Source of the DNA: CAVQZA01 sp963724805
Lineage (GTDB): Bacteria > Actinomycetota > Thermoleophilia > Gaiellales > Gaiellaceae
Reading direction: 5' to 3'
DNA length: 64,000 bases
Assembly (NCBI GenBank): GCA_963724805.1
Contig: CAVRWA010000011.1
Coordinates: forward strand, 434,001 to 498,000
The translations under genes were made by a program, and so were the position numbers. Below are positions 46,236 through 54,727 of this stretch, piece after piece (positions within the stretch are counted from its first letter, which is position 1; each line of letters opens with the position of its first letter). The notes under the pieces are model-generated. The model worked only from the letters and a program-made list of their open reading frames with translations. It did not search any database and had not been told where the DNA came from.

Positions 46236-46448
46236 ATGCAGGCCGCCCCGAATCCATCCAGCGCCCCCAGCGACCTCACCGGCGGTGACCTCGCCGCGTA
46301 CAACGATGGCTACTCCACCGCGCTCAGCTGGACGTCTGCGGGCGCTGCGTTCCGGTTCACGTCGCTGCGGATGGAGTTCTTCCCGGCGTTCGCCCGCGGC
46401 TGGGAAGACCGCAGGGCCGAAGACGCGATGGACGAACAGGCCAGCTGA
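46236..46448 (+). CDS. Hypothetical small protein
   Basis: 70 aa, unrecognised. The composition (LTGGDLAAYNDGYSTALSWTSAGAAFRFTSLRMEFFPAFARGWEDRRAEDAMDEQ) looks protein-like with amphipathic helices, and TATTGG 6 nt before the ATG fits the local leaderless pattern. No partner genes. It may be a degraded remnant within the accessory stretch after tRNA-Leu. Confidence 0.4.
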   Translation: MQAAPNPSSAPSDLTGGDLAAYNDGYSTALSWTSAGAAFRFTSLRMEFFPAFARGWEDRRAEDAMDEQAS

Positions 46449-46553
46449 CCCGGGGGTACGAGTCACTCCGGATGCGAAACCGCAGGCTCAACTTGGGTGG
46501 CCGCGCGGCGGGGCGGACCGCGACCCTCCCACGGTGGTTGAGCACCGTGTGAA

Positions 46554-46584
46554 GGGGAGCGATGCCATGGTGGCACCGCTCCCC
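46554..46584. repeat. Perfect 31-bp palindrome between small genes
   Basis: GGGGAGCG (46554-46561) and TGCCA pair with TGGCA and CGCTCCCC (46577-46584) around a TGG loop, with one A/C internal mismatch. It lies 12 bp beyond the stop of the minus-strand gene at 46597 and probably ends its mRNA, though no U-tract follows. A second stem (ACGGTG/CACCGT) is at 46531-46548. Confidence 0.6.
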
Positions 46585-46596
46585 TCGAGATGTTCC

Positions 46597-46866
46597 TCAT
46601 CCGAGGTTGAGGAAGTACCCCGTGATGGTGCTTGAGTCTTGCGGGCTGACGTGGACGAGCCAGTTGTGTTGGCCGGAGGGAAGCAGGGGAGTGCCGGTGA
46701 ACGCCGAGAAGAACACACCCAGGTTCGGGCCGTCAGATGACCCGCTCCCGAAGAGCACTCCGTCCACGTAGACCTCGAAGTCGAGAATCGCACTAGTAGT
46801 AGAGAGGTTCACGCTCGACAGGCTTCTCCCGGTGACTGCGGCGATCTGCAGCAAGGTCGTCCTCAC
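46597..46866 (-). CDS. Hypothetical beta-rich small protein
   Basis: 89 aa, unrecognised. The sequence alternates hydrophobic and small/polar residues (AILDFEVYVDGVLFGSG ... NWLVHVSPQDSSTITGYFLNL), which suggests a beta-sandwich module. It has no signal peptide from ATG 46866, but the frame looks like the C-terminal half of an adhesin-like or phage-type module. A strong palindrome follows the stop. No neighbours indicate a role. Confidence 0.42.
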   Translation of the reverse strand: MRTTLLQIAAVTGRSLSSVNLSTTSAILDFEVYVDGVLFGSGSSDGPNLGVFFSAFTGTPLLPSGQHNWLVHVSPQDSSTITGYFLNLG

Positions 46867-46930
46867 TGTCAGGCGCGTAACACGCCCACCGGCCGAGTCT
46901 AGGACGAACGCGCGTTCGTGATGAGGGTAG

Positions 46931-47182
46931 TCACGGAAGGCCGCGGTAGCAGTCGATTGCCATATCGCCGTAAGCCTGGCTCTGCCCGTAGTAGAAGCTC
47001 GCGAGGCTGTTGTAACCGTACGCCTCCATGATCGTGCCGAGGTTGTGGTAGGTGACGGCCTTTGCTGCCAGCGCCTCGCATCGAGGCGGCAGCGCGGACG
47101 CAGTTGGAGCAGTCACGAGGCCCCCGACGCCGATCGCGGATGCCACGAGCACCGTCGCTGCGATCCCCTTGAGCTTGTTCAT
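46931..47182 (-). CDS. Small secreted protein
   Basis: 83 aa with a clear signal peptide (MNKLKGIAATVLVASAIGVG ... TASA, cleavage near residue 30). The mature part of about 53 residues is rich in Tyr and contains two cysteines that could form one disulfide (PPRCEAL ... AIDCYRG). ATG 47182 has a GGGAGGACAACG leader, a strong ribosome-binding site. The family is unknown; the aromatic-rich helix (EAYGYNSLASFYYGQSQAYG) is its most distinctive part. Confidence 0.65.
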   Translation of the reverse strand: MNKLKGIAATVLVASAIGVGGLVTAPTASALPPRCEALAAKAVTYHNLGTIMEAYGYNSLASFYYGQSQAYGDMAIDCYRGLP

Positions 47183-47443
47183 CGTTGTCCTCCCGTAGCC
47201 GATGGTCTTGGGAGGAAAGACTCCGAAGGATGCGCTGTATTCCCACGCGAGCACCGCCGGGCTCTTATCCCCAAGCCGGGCGCGGGTGAGTTGTGCCCAA
47301 TCCGTGCCCAAACGCCCCGAAACCATCGGCTGGACCAAGCGGCGAGTCATGGCTCAATGGCTTAACCATGCGGGTTCCCGCCACCTTGCCACCATCCGGA
47401 AGCGGCCCGGGCGGCGCGACCGCTAGTCCGTAGTCTCAGCTGA
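47183..47443. other. Intergenic stretch without a supported gene
   Basis: Open frames here on both strands have no ribosome-binding site, recognisable domain or natural codon pattern. The only supported item is the ribosome-binding site of the small secreted protein next to 47182. A promoter and a structured leader for the collagen-like gene begin at 47444. Confidence 0.5.
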
Positions 47444-47472
47444 TTGCTGCGAACGCCACAAACCTCTAGGGT
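47444..47472 (+). promoter_or_regulatory. Candidate promoter of the collagen-like gene
   Basis: TTGCTG at 47444-47449 and TAGGGT at 47467-47472 are spaced by 17 bp. The predicted transcript start (near 47480) coincides with the beginning of the first leader hairpin. Confidence 0.5.
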
Positions 47473-47484
47473 CGACGTAGCACT

Positions 47485-47596
47485 CCTTCGGCCGCGTCTT
47501 GGACGCTGCTGAGTACGCGGCCCGAGGAGCAGCGGTGGCGGAGTGTCGCCCGGCGCAAGGGAGAGCTCACTCCGCCACCCCTTCACCTGGTGGTGA
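47485..47596 (+). ncRNA. Multi-hairpin 5' leader of the collagen-like gene
   Basis: Three consecutive stems fill the leader. Stem 1 is 47485-47497 with 47515-47527 (13 nt each, one mismatch and one G-U); stem 2 is 47534-47545 with 47568-47579 (12 bp, perfect, GGTGGCGGAGTG/CACTCCGCCACC); stem 3 is TCACC-tggt-GGTGA at about 47583-47596. A fourth pairing, CGGGG/CCCCG, spans about 47619-47645 near the GGGAGG ribosome-binding site. No known riboswitch consensus was recognised. It may be a regulatory leader or a small RNA overlapping the 5' UTR. Confidence 0.55.
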
Positions 47597-47657
47597 TGTT
47601 TCGACCAGTCGCCCTTTCGGGGAGATACGGGGCAACCCACCCCGATGGGAGGCTCTG

Positions 47658-48269
47658 ATGAAGCTAATTCACGTCCTGCGCCGGCCCTCCCCGGCGCTTC
47701 TGATCGCGTGCTTCGCGCTGCTGTTCGCTCTCGGCGGCACAGGGTATGCGGCGCTCCGACTTCCGGCGAACAGCGTCGGCACTGCGCAGCTGAAGCCCAA
47801 CGCCGTGACGTCCGTCAAGGTGAAGAACGGCTCGCTGCTCAGAGCCGACTTCAAGGCCGGGCAGGTTCCTGCCGGGCCCGCCGGGCCTCCCGGCCCCGCC
47901 GGGCCTGCGGGCCCCGCCGGTCCGGCAGGGCCCGCAGGTTCCGGCGGCTCGGGCGCCAAGTGGGCGCTCGTCCGGCCGGACGGGACGATCGTCGCTCAGT
48001 CGGGCGGGCTCACGCTCACCGCGAAGCCGGCGGCCGGCGAGTACATCCTCGACTTCGGCAGCGCCGTCACCGGCCACCTGATCGTCGCGTCGTCCGCCCT
48101 CGCCGGGGACACCGGCCACCGCGGCGTCGTGTCGGCCGGTCCCTGCGGCGGGACCGGTGAGGGATTCGTCTGCCCCAGCGGAAACGACACCAGCCACGTG
48201 GTCGTCTTCACCGACAACGCAGGTGAGACCGCGAACCAGGATCACGCGTTCTACATCGCCGTCTTCTGA
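47658..48269 (+). CDS. Collagen-like exported protein
   Basis: 203 aa. The N-terminal hydrophobic segment (PALLIACFALLFALGGTGYAA) is a signal peptide or anchor. LRLPANSVGTAQLKPNAVTSVKVKNGSLLRADFKAG follows, a linker seen in many Thermoleophilia proteins. Then come about seven GPX triplets (GPAGPPGPAGPAGPAG) that could form a short collagen triple helix, and a 120-residue beta-rich globular domain with two cysteines (GPCGGTGEGFVCPSG). This resembles trimeric C1q/TNF-like or spore-surface architectures. GGGAGG lies 5 bp before ATG 47658. Likely cell-surface or extracellular; function unknown. Confidence 0.83.
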   Translation: MKLIHVLRRPSPALLIACFALLFALGGTGYAALRLPANSVGTAQLKPNAVTSVKVKNGSLLRADFKAGQVPAGPAGPPGPAGPAGPAGPAGPAGSGGSGAKWALVRPDGTIVAQSGGLTLTAKPAAGEYILDFGSAVTGHLIVASSALAGDTGHRGVVSAGPCGGTGEGFVCPSGNDTSHVVVFTDNAGETANQDHAFYIAVF

Positions 48270-48316
48270 GCCTGCCGGAGGGAGGCCCTCGCCGGAGGGT
48301 CTCCCTCCTCTCAGGC
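48270..48316. terminator. Bidirectional hairpin between convergent genes
   Basis: GGAGGGAG (48277-48284) pairs with CTCCCTCC (48301-48308), enclosing CCCTC-gccg-GAGGG; an outer GCCTG/CAGGC pair (48270-48274/48312-48316) extends it. It starts at the last base of the collagen-gene stop and covers the stop of the minus-strand gene. No T-run. Confidence 0.65.
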
Positions 48317-48499
48317 AGCCTGGTCGAGTGCGTCGACCTGTGCGGTCCGCGCCAGATCGACTCGGACCCGCGCGATCTCCGACGCGTGGCGTGCGAGCTC
48401 GTCCTCCGACGCGCCGCGCTGCTCGAGGATCGCGCGGACGAACACCAGCCCGCGGAGATGGAGCAGCAGCTCCTCGAGCTCTCGTTCCCGAACGGTCAT
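48311..48499 (-). CDS. Small helical hypothetical protein
   Basis: 62 aa, predicted almost entirely helical (MTVRERELEELLLHLRGLVF ... ASEDELARHASEIARVRVDLA), possibly a coiled-coil hairpin that dimerises. An AAGGAGA ribosome-binding site stands 8 bp before ATG 48499, which supports translation despite its size. No family was recognised. Convergent with the collagen-like gene. Confidence 0.62.
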   Translation of the reverse strand: MTVRERELEELLLHLRGLVFVRAILEQRGASEDELARHASEIARVRVDLARTAQVDALDQAA

Positions 48500-48575
48500 C
48501 GAGTGTCTCCTTCCGTCGCTTCCGACATCGTGCGGGGCGAAGATGAAACGCGGATGAGAGTCGGCTGAAGAGGTG

Positions 48576-49160
48576 CTAAGAGTCGCGTTCCATCGCCGCC
48601 GCGACGGCGGCCAGGTTCGCGCGCCACCGATCCTCGGGTAGCGGTGGGAGGATCTCGTCCCAGACCGCGGCGAAGCTGCCGATCAGCTGCATGAGCCGCG
48701 CAGGGCGCGCCATGAACCACCAGTGGAGGTGCTCGCTGCCGTCGCCCCAGCGGCACACATGGACACGGCCGATTCCTTCGACCGACCGCACCGCCCGCTC
48801 GACCTTCAGCATCAGCGGCCCGAGCTCCACCGCCAGCTCGTGCGGGAGACCGTCGAAGTCGACGTGGGCTCGAGGCTCCAGGAGGACCACGACCGGGAGG
48901 CCGGACGGCTCCGAGAGCGCGCCCAGGCGCCAGTGCGCGTCGGTCCAGAGGTAGGCGTCGTCGCCGCGCGCGCACCGCCCGCACCCGGCGGCGCCTTCGC
49001 CCTGGCGCGCGGGCTCCTCCGGGACGGGCGGCTCGAGCGCCCTGACGCGTAGCTGACCATCGAAGGGGAACGTGTCCCACTCTGCTACCGGCGGCATCCG
49101 CAACGCCCGTGCGGCGCGCTCGTACAGCTCCTCGGGCGACTCTCCGGGCGACCGCGTCAT
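48576..49160 (-). CDS. HIT-like (histidine triad) family protein
   Basis: 194 aa. EHLHWWFMARP resembles the histidine-triad active site (HxHxx) of HIT/GalT-like nucleotide hydrolases and transferases, preceded by the usual VHVCRWGDG strand. CGRCARG (one CxxC pair) in the N-terminal half may bind zinc as in GalT-type members, and VVVLLEPRAHVDFDGL matches the HIT core strand-helix. The substrate is probably a nucleotidyl compound. TACGAT (49169-49174) is 8 nt before ATG 49160, a leaderless layout. Weak overall conservation makes the subfamily uncertain. Confidence 0.7.
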   Translation of the reverse strand: MTRSPGESPEELYERAARALRMPPVAEWDTFPFDGQLRVRALEPPVPEEPARQGEGAAGCGRCARGDDAYLWTDAHWRLGALSEPSGLPVVVLLEPRAHVDFDGLPHELAVELGPLMLKVERAVRSVEGIGRVHVCRWGDGSEHLHWWFMARPARLMQLIGSFAAVWDEILPPLPEDRWRANLAAVAAAMERDS

Positions 49161-49285
49161 GGTGGGCGATCGTACCGCGGCGATCCGTGGTGAAACCCCC
49201 GGAAATGCTCATGAAATGCGGTTTACGTTCCGATTACATGACAAGCACGCGGCGGTAACACGCTGATGCAACGGTAGGGACACGC

Positions 49286-49813
49286 ATGCGATACAGGCTC
49301 ATACTCGTCTCGGTCTTCCTCCTCGGCGCGCTGCTCGCCGCCGGGGCGGCGTCGGCGCGCATGGGCAACCCCGTGCTCGACCGCGGCATCGTGCAGTCGG
49401 TCTCAGCGGGCCAGGTCGTGCTGCGGGCGCTCGACGGCAGCACGATCCCGATCACCGTCGGGCCGAAGACGAAGGTGTTCCTGAACGACGCACCCGCGCC
49501 GCTCAGCGCGATCCAGCCCGGTTACGTCGTCGGCGCGCTCCACGACGGCAGCCGTCCCGCGGTCTACGTGCGGGCGGTCGGCCGCGCCGTGCTCGTCGTC
49601 GACAAGGGAGTGATCGTCTCGGTCTCTCCGACCTCGCTCGTGCTCCGTACCGGTGCGGGGCCCATCACGATCACCGTCGGGCCGTCGACGGCGGTCCAGC
49701 TGAACGGGCGGTCCGCGACCCTGGCCGACCTCCGTCCCGGGTACGCTGCAGAGGTGTCCCACAGAGGAACCGAACCTGCGCTGCAGGTACGCGCGCTTCG
49801 AGCGAAGAAGTAG
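49286..49813 (+). CDS. Secreted protein with two tandem beta modules
   Basis: 175 aa with a signal peptide (about residues 1-24, ASA cleavage). Two related modules follow: GIVQSVSAGQVVLRALDGSTIPITVGPKTKV (34-64) and GVIVSVSPTSLVLRTGAGPITITVGPSTAV (about 108-137), each followed by a 'LN...L...QPGY/RPGY' tail. The pattern resembles DUF5666-type small beta-barrels. It lies 3 bp before a response regulator and sensor kinase, so it may be an extracellular partner or target of that system. Confidence 0.75.
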   Translation: MRYRLILVSVFLLGALLAAGAASARMGNPVLDRGIVQSVSAGQVVLRALDGSTIPITVGPKTKVFLNDAPAPLSAIQPGYVVGALHDGSRPAVYVRAVGRAVLVVDKGVIVSVSPTSLVLRTGAGPITITVGPSTAVQLNGRSATLADLRPGYAAEVSHRGTEPALQVRALRAKK

Positions 49814-49816
49814 TCG

Positions 49817-50485
49817 ATGCCCGGAACCGTGTTGCTGATCGAGGACGAGGAGAGCATCGCGACGCTCGTCACGGCCTACCTCGAGCGTGACGGCTTTCAG
49901 CCGAAGTGGGTGCGCTCGGGCCAGGAGGGGCTCGCCGCGATCGAGCGCGAGAACCCCCGCCTCGTGATCCTCGACATCGGCCTGCCGGACATGGACGGCT
50001 TCGAGGTCTGCCGTCAGATCCGTCGCAAGCGCACCGTGCCGATCGTGATGCTCACCGCGCGCGACGACGAGATCGACCGGGTCACCGGGCTCGAGGTCGG
50101 TGCCGACGACTACGTCTCGAAGCCGTTCTCGCCGCGCGAGCTGATCGCCCGCGTCCGGGCCGTGCTCCGGCGCACCGAGCCGGAGAGCGAGGCGGAGACG
50201 ATCGTGCTCGGCGACGTCGTGCTCAACCGGAGCTCGCGCGAGGTGATGGTCGGTGACCGCGACGTCGACCTGCGCGGCAAGGAGTTCGACCTTCTCGCGT
50301 ACCTGATGGAGAACCGCGGCGCCGTGGTCACGCGGGACATGCTGCTCGACCGCGTGTGGGGTCTCGAATACGCGGCCGGCACCCGAACCGTCGACGTCCA
50401 CGTCGCCCAGCTGCGGAAGAAGCTCGGTCGTCCCGAACTGATCCGCACGGTCCGGGGGACCGGCTACAAGCTCGTCCGTCCTTGA
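49817..50485 (+). CDS. OmpR/PhoB family response regulator
   Basis: 222-aa two-domain regulator. The receiver domain has the acidic pocket (IEDEE), phospho-acceptor Asp53 (LVILDIGLPDMDG), the conserved Thr in MLTARDDE and Lys102 (VSKPFSP). The C-terminal winged helix (VMVGDRDVDLRGKEFDLLAYL ... RTVRGTGYKLVRP) binds direct-repeat DNA as a dimer. The next gene overlaps by 4 bp and encodes the cognate kinase. Target genes are not evident; the secreted protein upstream is a natural candidate. Confidence 0.94.
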   Translation: MPGTVLLIEDEESIATLVTAYLERDGFQPKWVRSGQEGLAAIERENPRLVILDIGLPDMDGFEVCRQIRRKRTVPIVMLTARDDEIDRVTGLEVGADDYVSKPFSPRELIARVRAVLRRTEPESEAETIVLGDVVLNRSSREVMVGDRDVDLRGKEFDLLAYLMENRGAVVTRDMLLDRVWGLEYAAGTRTVDVHVAQLRKKLGRPELIRTVRGTGYKLVRP

Positions 50486-51781
50486 GGTCGCTGCGGGCGC
50501 GCCTGTTCGGGGCGATCGGCCTCGCGGTCATCGTCGCAGTCTCCCTCTCGCTCGTCGCGGGCGCCCTCCTCGTCCGCCGGTCGGTCCAGCACGAGGCGCT
50601 CGCCTCGCTCGGCCGTCAGGCAGACCTGCTCGCCCAGCAGCAGCGCACGGCGCCGCCGCCGGAGGCGCTCGGCCAGTTCCTCGCCACCCAGCAGATGCGG
50701 CTCGCGCTGCTCAACGTCGACCAGGCCGCGGAGCTGTTGCCGGCCGATGGGGCGGCGAAGGTCAGCGCAGGGGAGCCGGCTTCGGGCACCGTCCAGGTCG
50801 GGAGCACCTCGTTCCTGTACCAGGTGCGGATCATCGACGGGAAGGCGATCGTGCTGCTGCGCGCGTCGAGCCAGGCGCAGGACTGGTCGCCGTACGAGCT
50901 TGCCTTCGTGGTCGCCGGACTGGTCGGGCTCGTGCTGGCCGCGCTCGGCGCCTTCGTGCTGGCACGGGCGATCTCGCGTCCCATCCAGCGCGTCGCCGAC
51001 GCAAGCCGCGCGCTCGCCGTCGGCGAGGTGCACGGCCCACTCGCCCCGGAGGGGCCGTCGGAGGTCGTCGCGCTCGCCGAGGCGTTCAACTACATGAGCG
51101 AGGAGCTGGAGCAGGCGCGCGACGCGGAGCGGACGTTCCTCCTCTCGGTCAGCCACGAGCTGAAGACTCCGCTGACTGCAATCACCGGCCACGCGGAGGC
51201 GCTCGGCGACGGCGTCGTCCCACCGGAGCGGGTGGCGGAGGTGATCCTGCGCGAGTCGAAGCGGCTCGAGCGGCTCGTGCGCGACCTGCTCGACCTCGCG
51301 CGCCTCGACGCCCACGTCTTCGGCATCCATCCCCAGCGCGTCGATCTCGCGGAGCTGGCCGACGAAGCTGTGGTGAGGTTCGAGCCGCAGGCCCGGGCCT
51401 TCGGCGTCGAGCTGACCGCGAACGCGGGGCGCCCGGCCCCCGCGGTCGCCGACCCCGACCGCGTGCTCCAGGTGCTCTCGAACCTGATCGAGAATGCGCT
51501 CCGCATTACCCCCGAAGGCGGCGCCGTGACCGTCCAGGCCGAGCCCGCCGCGCTCACCGTCGCCGACACGGGGCCGGGCCTCCCTGAGGAGGACGTCTTG
51601 CGGGCGTTCGAGCGGTTTTACCTCTACGAGCGCTCGGGCAGCCAGAGCCGGACCGTGGGCACCGGCCTCGGCCTCGCGATCGTGCGCGAGCTGACCGAGG
51701 CGATGGGCGGCTCGGTCGGGGTCGAGAGCCGGCCCGGCGCCGGCACCACCTTCACGGTCTCGCTACCGCGTGAGGAGAGCC

Positions 51782-52240
<459 letters not shown>

Positions 52241-52274
52241 GTCCGCATCCTCTCTGTAGTGTCAGGGCACGACG

Positions 52275-52631
52275 ATGCTAACGGCGCACCACACCGTCGC
52301 ATTCCTCGTCATCGCCGTGTGCCTCGTCGCCGGCGTCTGGGCGCTCGTCGCATACCGGCGCGGCCGCGGGGCGGGGCGCTCGCTCGCCCACGTGCTCGCA
52401 CTGGCCCAGACCCTGATCGTGGCGCAGGTCGCGCTCGGCCTCCTGCTTCTCTCCGACCACCGCCGCGCCGCCGACCGGCTCCACTACCTGTACGGGACGC
52501 TGGCGCTGGGAGCGATCCTCGCACCCTGGCTCTACGCGCCGAACGACCCGCGTCGCCGTCTGGCATGGTTCGCCGGGGCGACGCTCGTCGCCGCCGCGCT
52601 CGCGGTACGCGCTTACATGACGGCGACATGA
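52275..52631 (+). CDS. Small multi-pass membrane protein
   Basis: 118 aa, unknown. Four hydrophobic segments are visible: TVAFLVIAVCLVAGVWALVAY, HVLALAQTLIVAQVALGLLLL, LHYLYGTLALGAILAPWLY and LAWFAGATLVAAALAVRAYM. The pattern, including the H in HRRAADRLHYLYG, recalls cytochrome-b561-like or COX15-like four-helix bundles, but no haem pair can be claimed. It overlaps the next membrane protein by 4 bp, and the two probably function together. Confidence 0.7.
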   Translation: MLTAHHTVAFLVIAVCLVAGVWALVAYRRGRGAGRSLAHVLALAQTLIVAQVALGLLLLSDHRRAADRLHYLYGTLALGAILAPWLYAPNDPRRRLAWFAGATLVAAALAVRAYMTAT

Positions 52632-52999
52632 GACGGTTTCTCGCAGACATGAACCCGACCCTCCGCGGGTTCATCCTGATCGCGATCGTCGCGGCGGTGA
52701 TTGTCGCGCTCTCGCTCGGATCGGTGGTCGGGACGCTGTTCCTGATCGTCCAGATCCTCCTGCTCGTCGCGCTCGTCGTCTTCCTCTACCGCCTCTGGCG
52801 CTCGCGTCGCTCCGAGATCGGGATGTGGCCTCGCCGCGCGCAGGTCGTCTTCTACGGCGCCGCGCTCGTGATCCTCGCCGATCTCGTCGGCTACACGTTC
52901 TTCGCCCACGGCGGCTTCGACGCGATCGCCTTCCTCGCCGTGCTCGTGCTCTGCGGCTTCGCGATGTTCCGCGTCTGGCGCGACCAGCACGCCTACTAG
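52628..52999 (+). CDS. Small membrane protein
   Basis: 123 aa, unknown family. Helices lie at about residues 14-34 and 33-53 (FILIAIVAAVIVALSLGSVV, LFLIVQILLLVALVVFLYRL), then a basic loop (WRSRRSEIGMWPRR) and two more helices (VFYGAALVILADLVGYTFF, IAFLAVLVLCGFAMFRVW). ATG 52628 overlaps the upstream stop. The 3' end overlaps the convergent antiporter gene by 4 bp. Confidence 0.7.
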   Translation: MRRFLADMNPTLRGFILIAIVAAVIVALSLGSVVGTLFLIVQILLLVALVVFLYRLWRSRRSEIGMWPRRAQVVFYGAALVILADLVGYTFFAHGGFDAIAFLAVLVLCGFAMFRVWRDQHAY

Positions 53000-54144
53000 G
53001 GCCTCGCGTCCACCTCGACGGGGCCGGGGTGGTGGCCGTCCGCGCGCGGCTCGAAGTAGCGCTGCGCGATCGCGGTCGGCACGATCGCCGAGAGCACGAC
53101 GACGGCGACGAGCAGCGAGAACTGCGTCGTGTCGATGATCCCCGCCTCGAGCCCGTAGAGCGAGCTGATCGTGCCGAAGGTGAGGCCGGTCGACATCAAC
53201 AGCGTCGTGAACGTCTCGTGCGGCGCGCAGAAGCGGCGCGCGAGCGGGTAGACGCAGGCGAGCTTCGGCACCATCTTCCCGGCGAACAGCAGCGCGAGCA
53301 CGCCGAGGTTCGCCCACAGCGCTCCGGCGGAGATGCTCATCCCTCCTTTGAAGAAGAAGAACGGCGTCAGGAACGCGAAGGCGACGACGCGCATCCGGTG
53401 TTGCTCGGCCCGATGCTGCGCGTAGTGGCTGCTCATCACGAGTCCGAGGACGAACGCGGGGAGCACGGCGTGCGAATGCGCCCGCCCCGCGAGCCACATC
53501 AGCAGGAAGAGCACGGCGAACACGAGCTTGATCTCCGGCTCGGTGACGCGGTCGCCGTAGCGGGAGAAGAACCAGGGCGCGAGCTTCGGTAGGCCGTAGA
53601 TCACCCCGATCGAGACGAGGGCGAACGGGACGATCCACAGGCTCGGCTTGATGAACAGCACCGTCAACGCGAGAACGGTGCCGAGATCGGTGACGAACGT
53701 TGCCGACATCAGCCGCTTGCCGACCAAAGTCTGGTTGAGGCCCGTCTCCACGAGCACCGCGTAGACGACGGCGAGGCTCGTGGTCGAGAGCGCAATTCCG
53801 GCGATCTCGGCCTGGCGGTGGTTCCAGCCCAGGCCGTAGTAGGCGAGCAGCCCGACGACGACGAACGGCGCCGCGAACGAGACGGTGCCGATCGAAAAGG
53901 AGGCGCGCCATTCTCGCCGGAGCTGCGGTGTGTCCACCTCGGCTCCGGCGAGGAAGGAGAGCACGACGCCCGCAAACGTGGCGATGAAGGTGAGCCAGTC
54001 CGGGGCGGTGAGGCTGAAGGCGTTGCCGACGACGAAGCCCGCGGCGAGCTCGACGATCGCGACCGAGAGCGCCACCTCGATGGAGAACATCCCGGCGAGG
54101 AGAATCGACCCTGCGAGGACCGCCGCCACTGCAAGACCGCTCAT
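52996..54144 (-). CDS. Cation:proton antiporter (CPA2/KefB-like)
   Basis: 382-aa membrane antiporter with about 11-12 helices exchanging Na+ or K+ for H+. Conserved family segments are FAGVVLSFLAGAEVD, IALSTTSLAVVYAVLVETGLNQTLVGKRLMSATFVTDLGTVLAL (the Thr-Asp ion site) and LPAFVLGLVMS. No C-terminal TrkA-N/RCK domain is attached, so regulation differs from KefB/C. ATG 54144 with a GGAGG site is preferred over an upstream start because the extension is not hydrophobic. It overlaps the small membrane protein tail-to-tail. Confidence 0.87.
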   Translation of the reverse strand: MSGLAVAAVLAGSILLAGMFSIEVALSVAIVELAAGFVVGNAFSLTAPDWLTFIATFAGVVLSFLAGAEVDTPQLRREWRASFSIGTVSFAAPFVVVGLLAYYGLGWNHRQAEIAGIALSTTSLAVVYAVLVETGLNQTLVGKRLMSATFVTDLGTVLALTVLFIKPSLWIVPFALVSIGVIYGLPKLAPWFFSRYGDRVTEPEIKLVFAVLFLLMWLAGRAHSHAVLPAFVLGLVMSSHYAQHRAEQHRMRVVAFAFLTPFFFFKGGMSISAGALWANLGVLALLFAGKMVPKLACVYPLARRFCAPHETFTTLLMSTGLTFGTISSLYGLEAGIIDTTQFSLLVAVVVLSAIVPTAIAQRYFEPRADGHHPGPVEVDARP

Positions 54145-54240
54145 CGCTCCACCTCCTGGTAGTCGGAACCCGGTGGTAGAGGCCATCAGCTCCCATGAGA
54201 GCGGTTATGCGCGAGCCTCATCGCGCGTGGGGCCCGCGCA

Positions 54241-54720
54241 CTATAGCCGGGCGCGGGCCTCCGCGATGATCTGCTCGGCCTCGGCGCGGTTGCCAAAGCC
54301 GCGCGTCTCGGTCTCCTTCTTCTCGAGCTGCTTGTAGACCTGGAAGAAGTGCTCGATCTCGTCCCGGAACTCGGGCTGGATGTCGTGCACGTCGTGGACG
54401 CGCATGAAGCTCGGGTCCTTGAGCGGCACGCAGATCACCTTCTCGTCCGGCCCTTTCTCGTCGGCCATGTGGAAGACCCCGACCGCGCGGGCGCGGATCC
54501 GGCAGCCTGGGAACGTGGGGTCGCCGACGAGGACTAGCGCGTCTAGCGGGTCGCCGTCCTCGCCGAGCGTCCCCTCGATGAAACCGTAGTCGGCCGGGTA
54601 GCTCATCGATGTGAACAGGCGCCGGTCGAGCATGATCGTGCCGGACTCGTGGTCGAGTTCGTACTTGTTGCGCGACCCGCCGGGGATCTCGACGAACACG
54701 ATCAGGCTGTCGTCGGCCAC
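54241..54720 (-). CDS. ppa: Inorganic pyrophosphatase
   Basis: 159-aa family I soluble pyrophosphatase, which hydrolyses PPi and so pulls biosynthetic reactions forward. Key segments are RNKYELDHESGTIMLDR (Lys and Glu ligands), PADYGFIEGTLGEDGDPLDALVL with the paired Asp signature, and DEKVICVPLKDPSF. Length is typical of bacterial enzymes. GTG 54720 follows the hemQ stop by only 7 bp, so the two are probably co-transcribed. Confidence 0.95.
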   Translation of the reverse strand: MADDSLIVFVEIPGGSRNKYELDHESGTIMLDRRLFTSMSYPADYGFIEGTLGEDGDPLDALVLVGDPTFPGCRIRARAVGVFHMADEKGPDEKVICVPLKDPSFMRVHDVHDIQPEFRDEIEHFFQVYKQLEKKETETRGFGNRAEAEQIIAEARARL

Positions 54721-54727
54721 TTAGGCC

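Noticed and set aside
45960..49160. att duplication of the tRNA-Leu 3' end
   Set aside because: Only an 8-base match (CATCCGCA) near 49093 was seen, inside the HIT-like gene, which is expected by chance.
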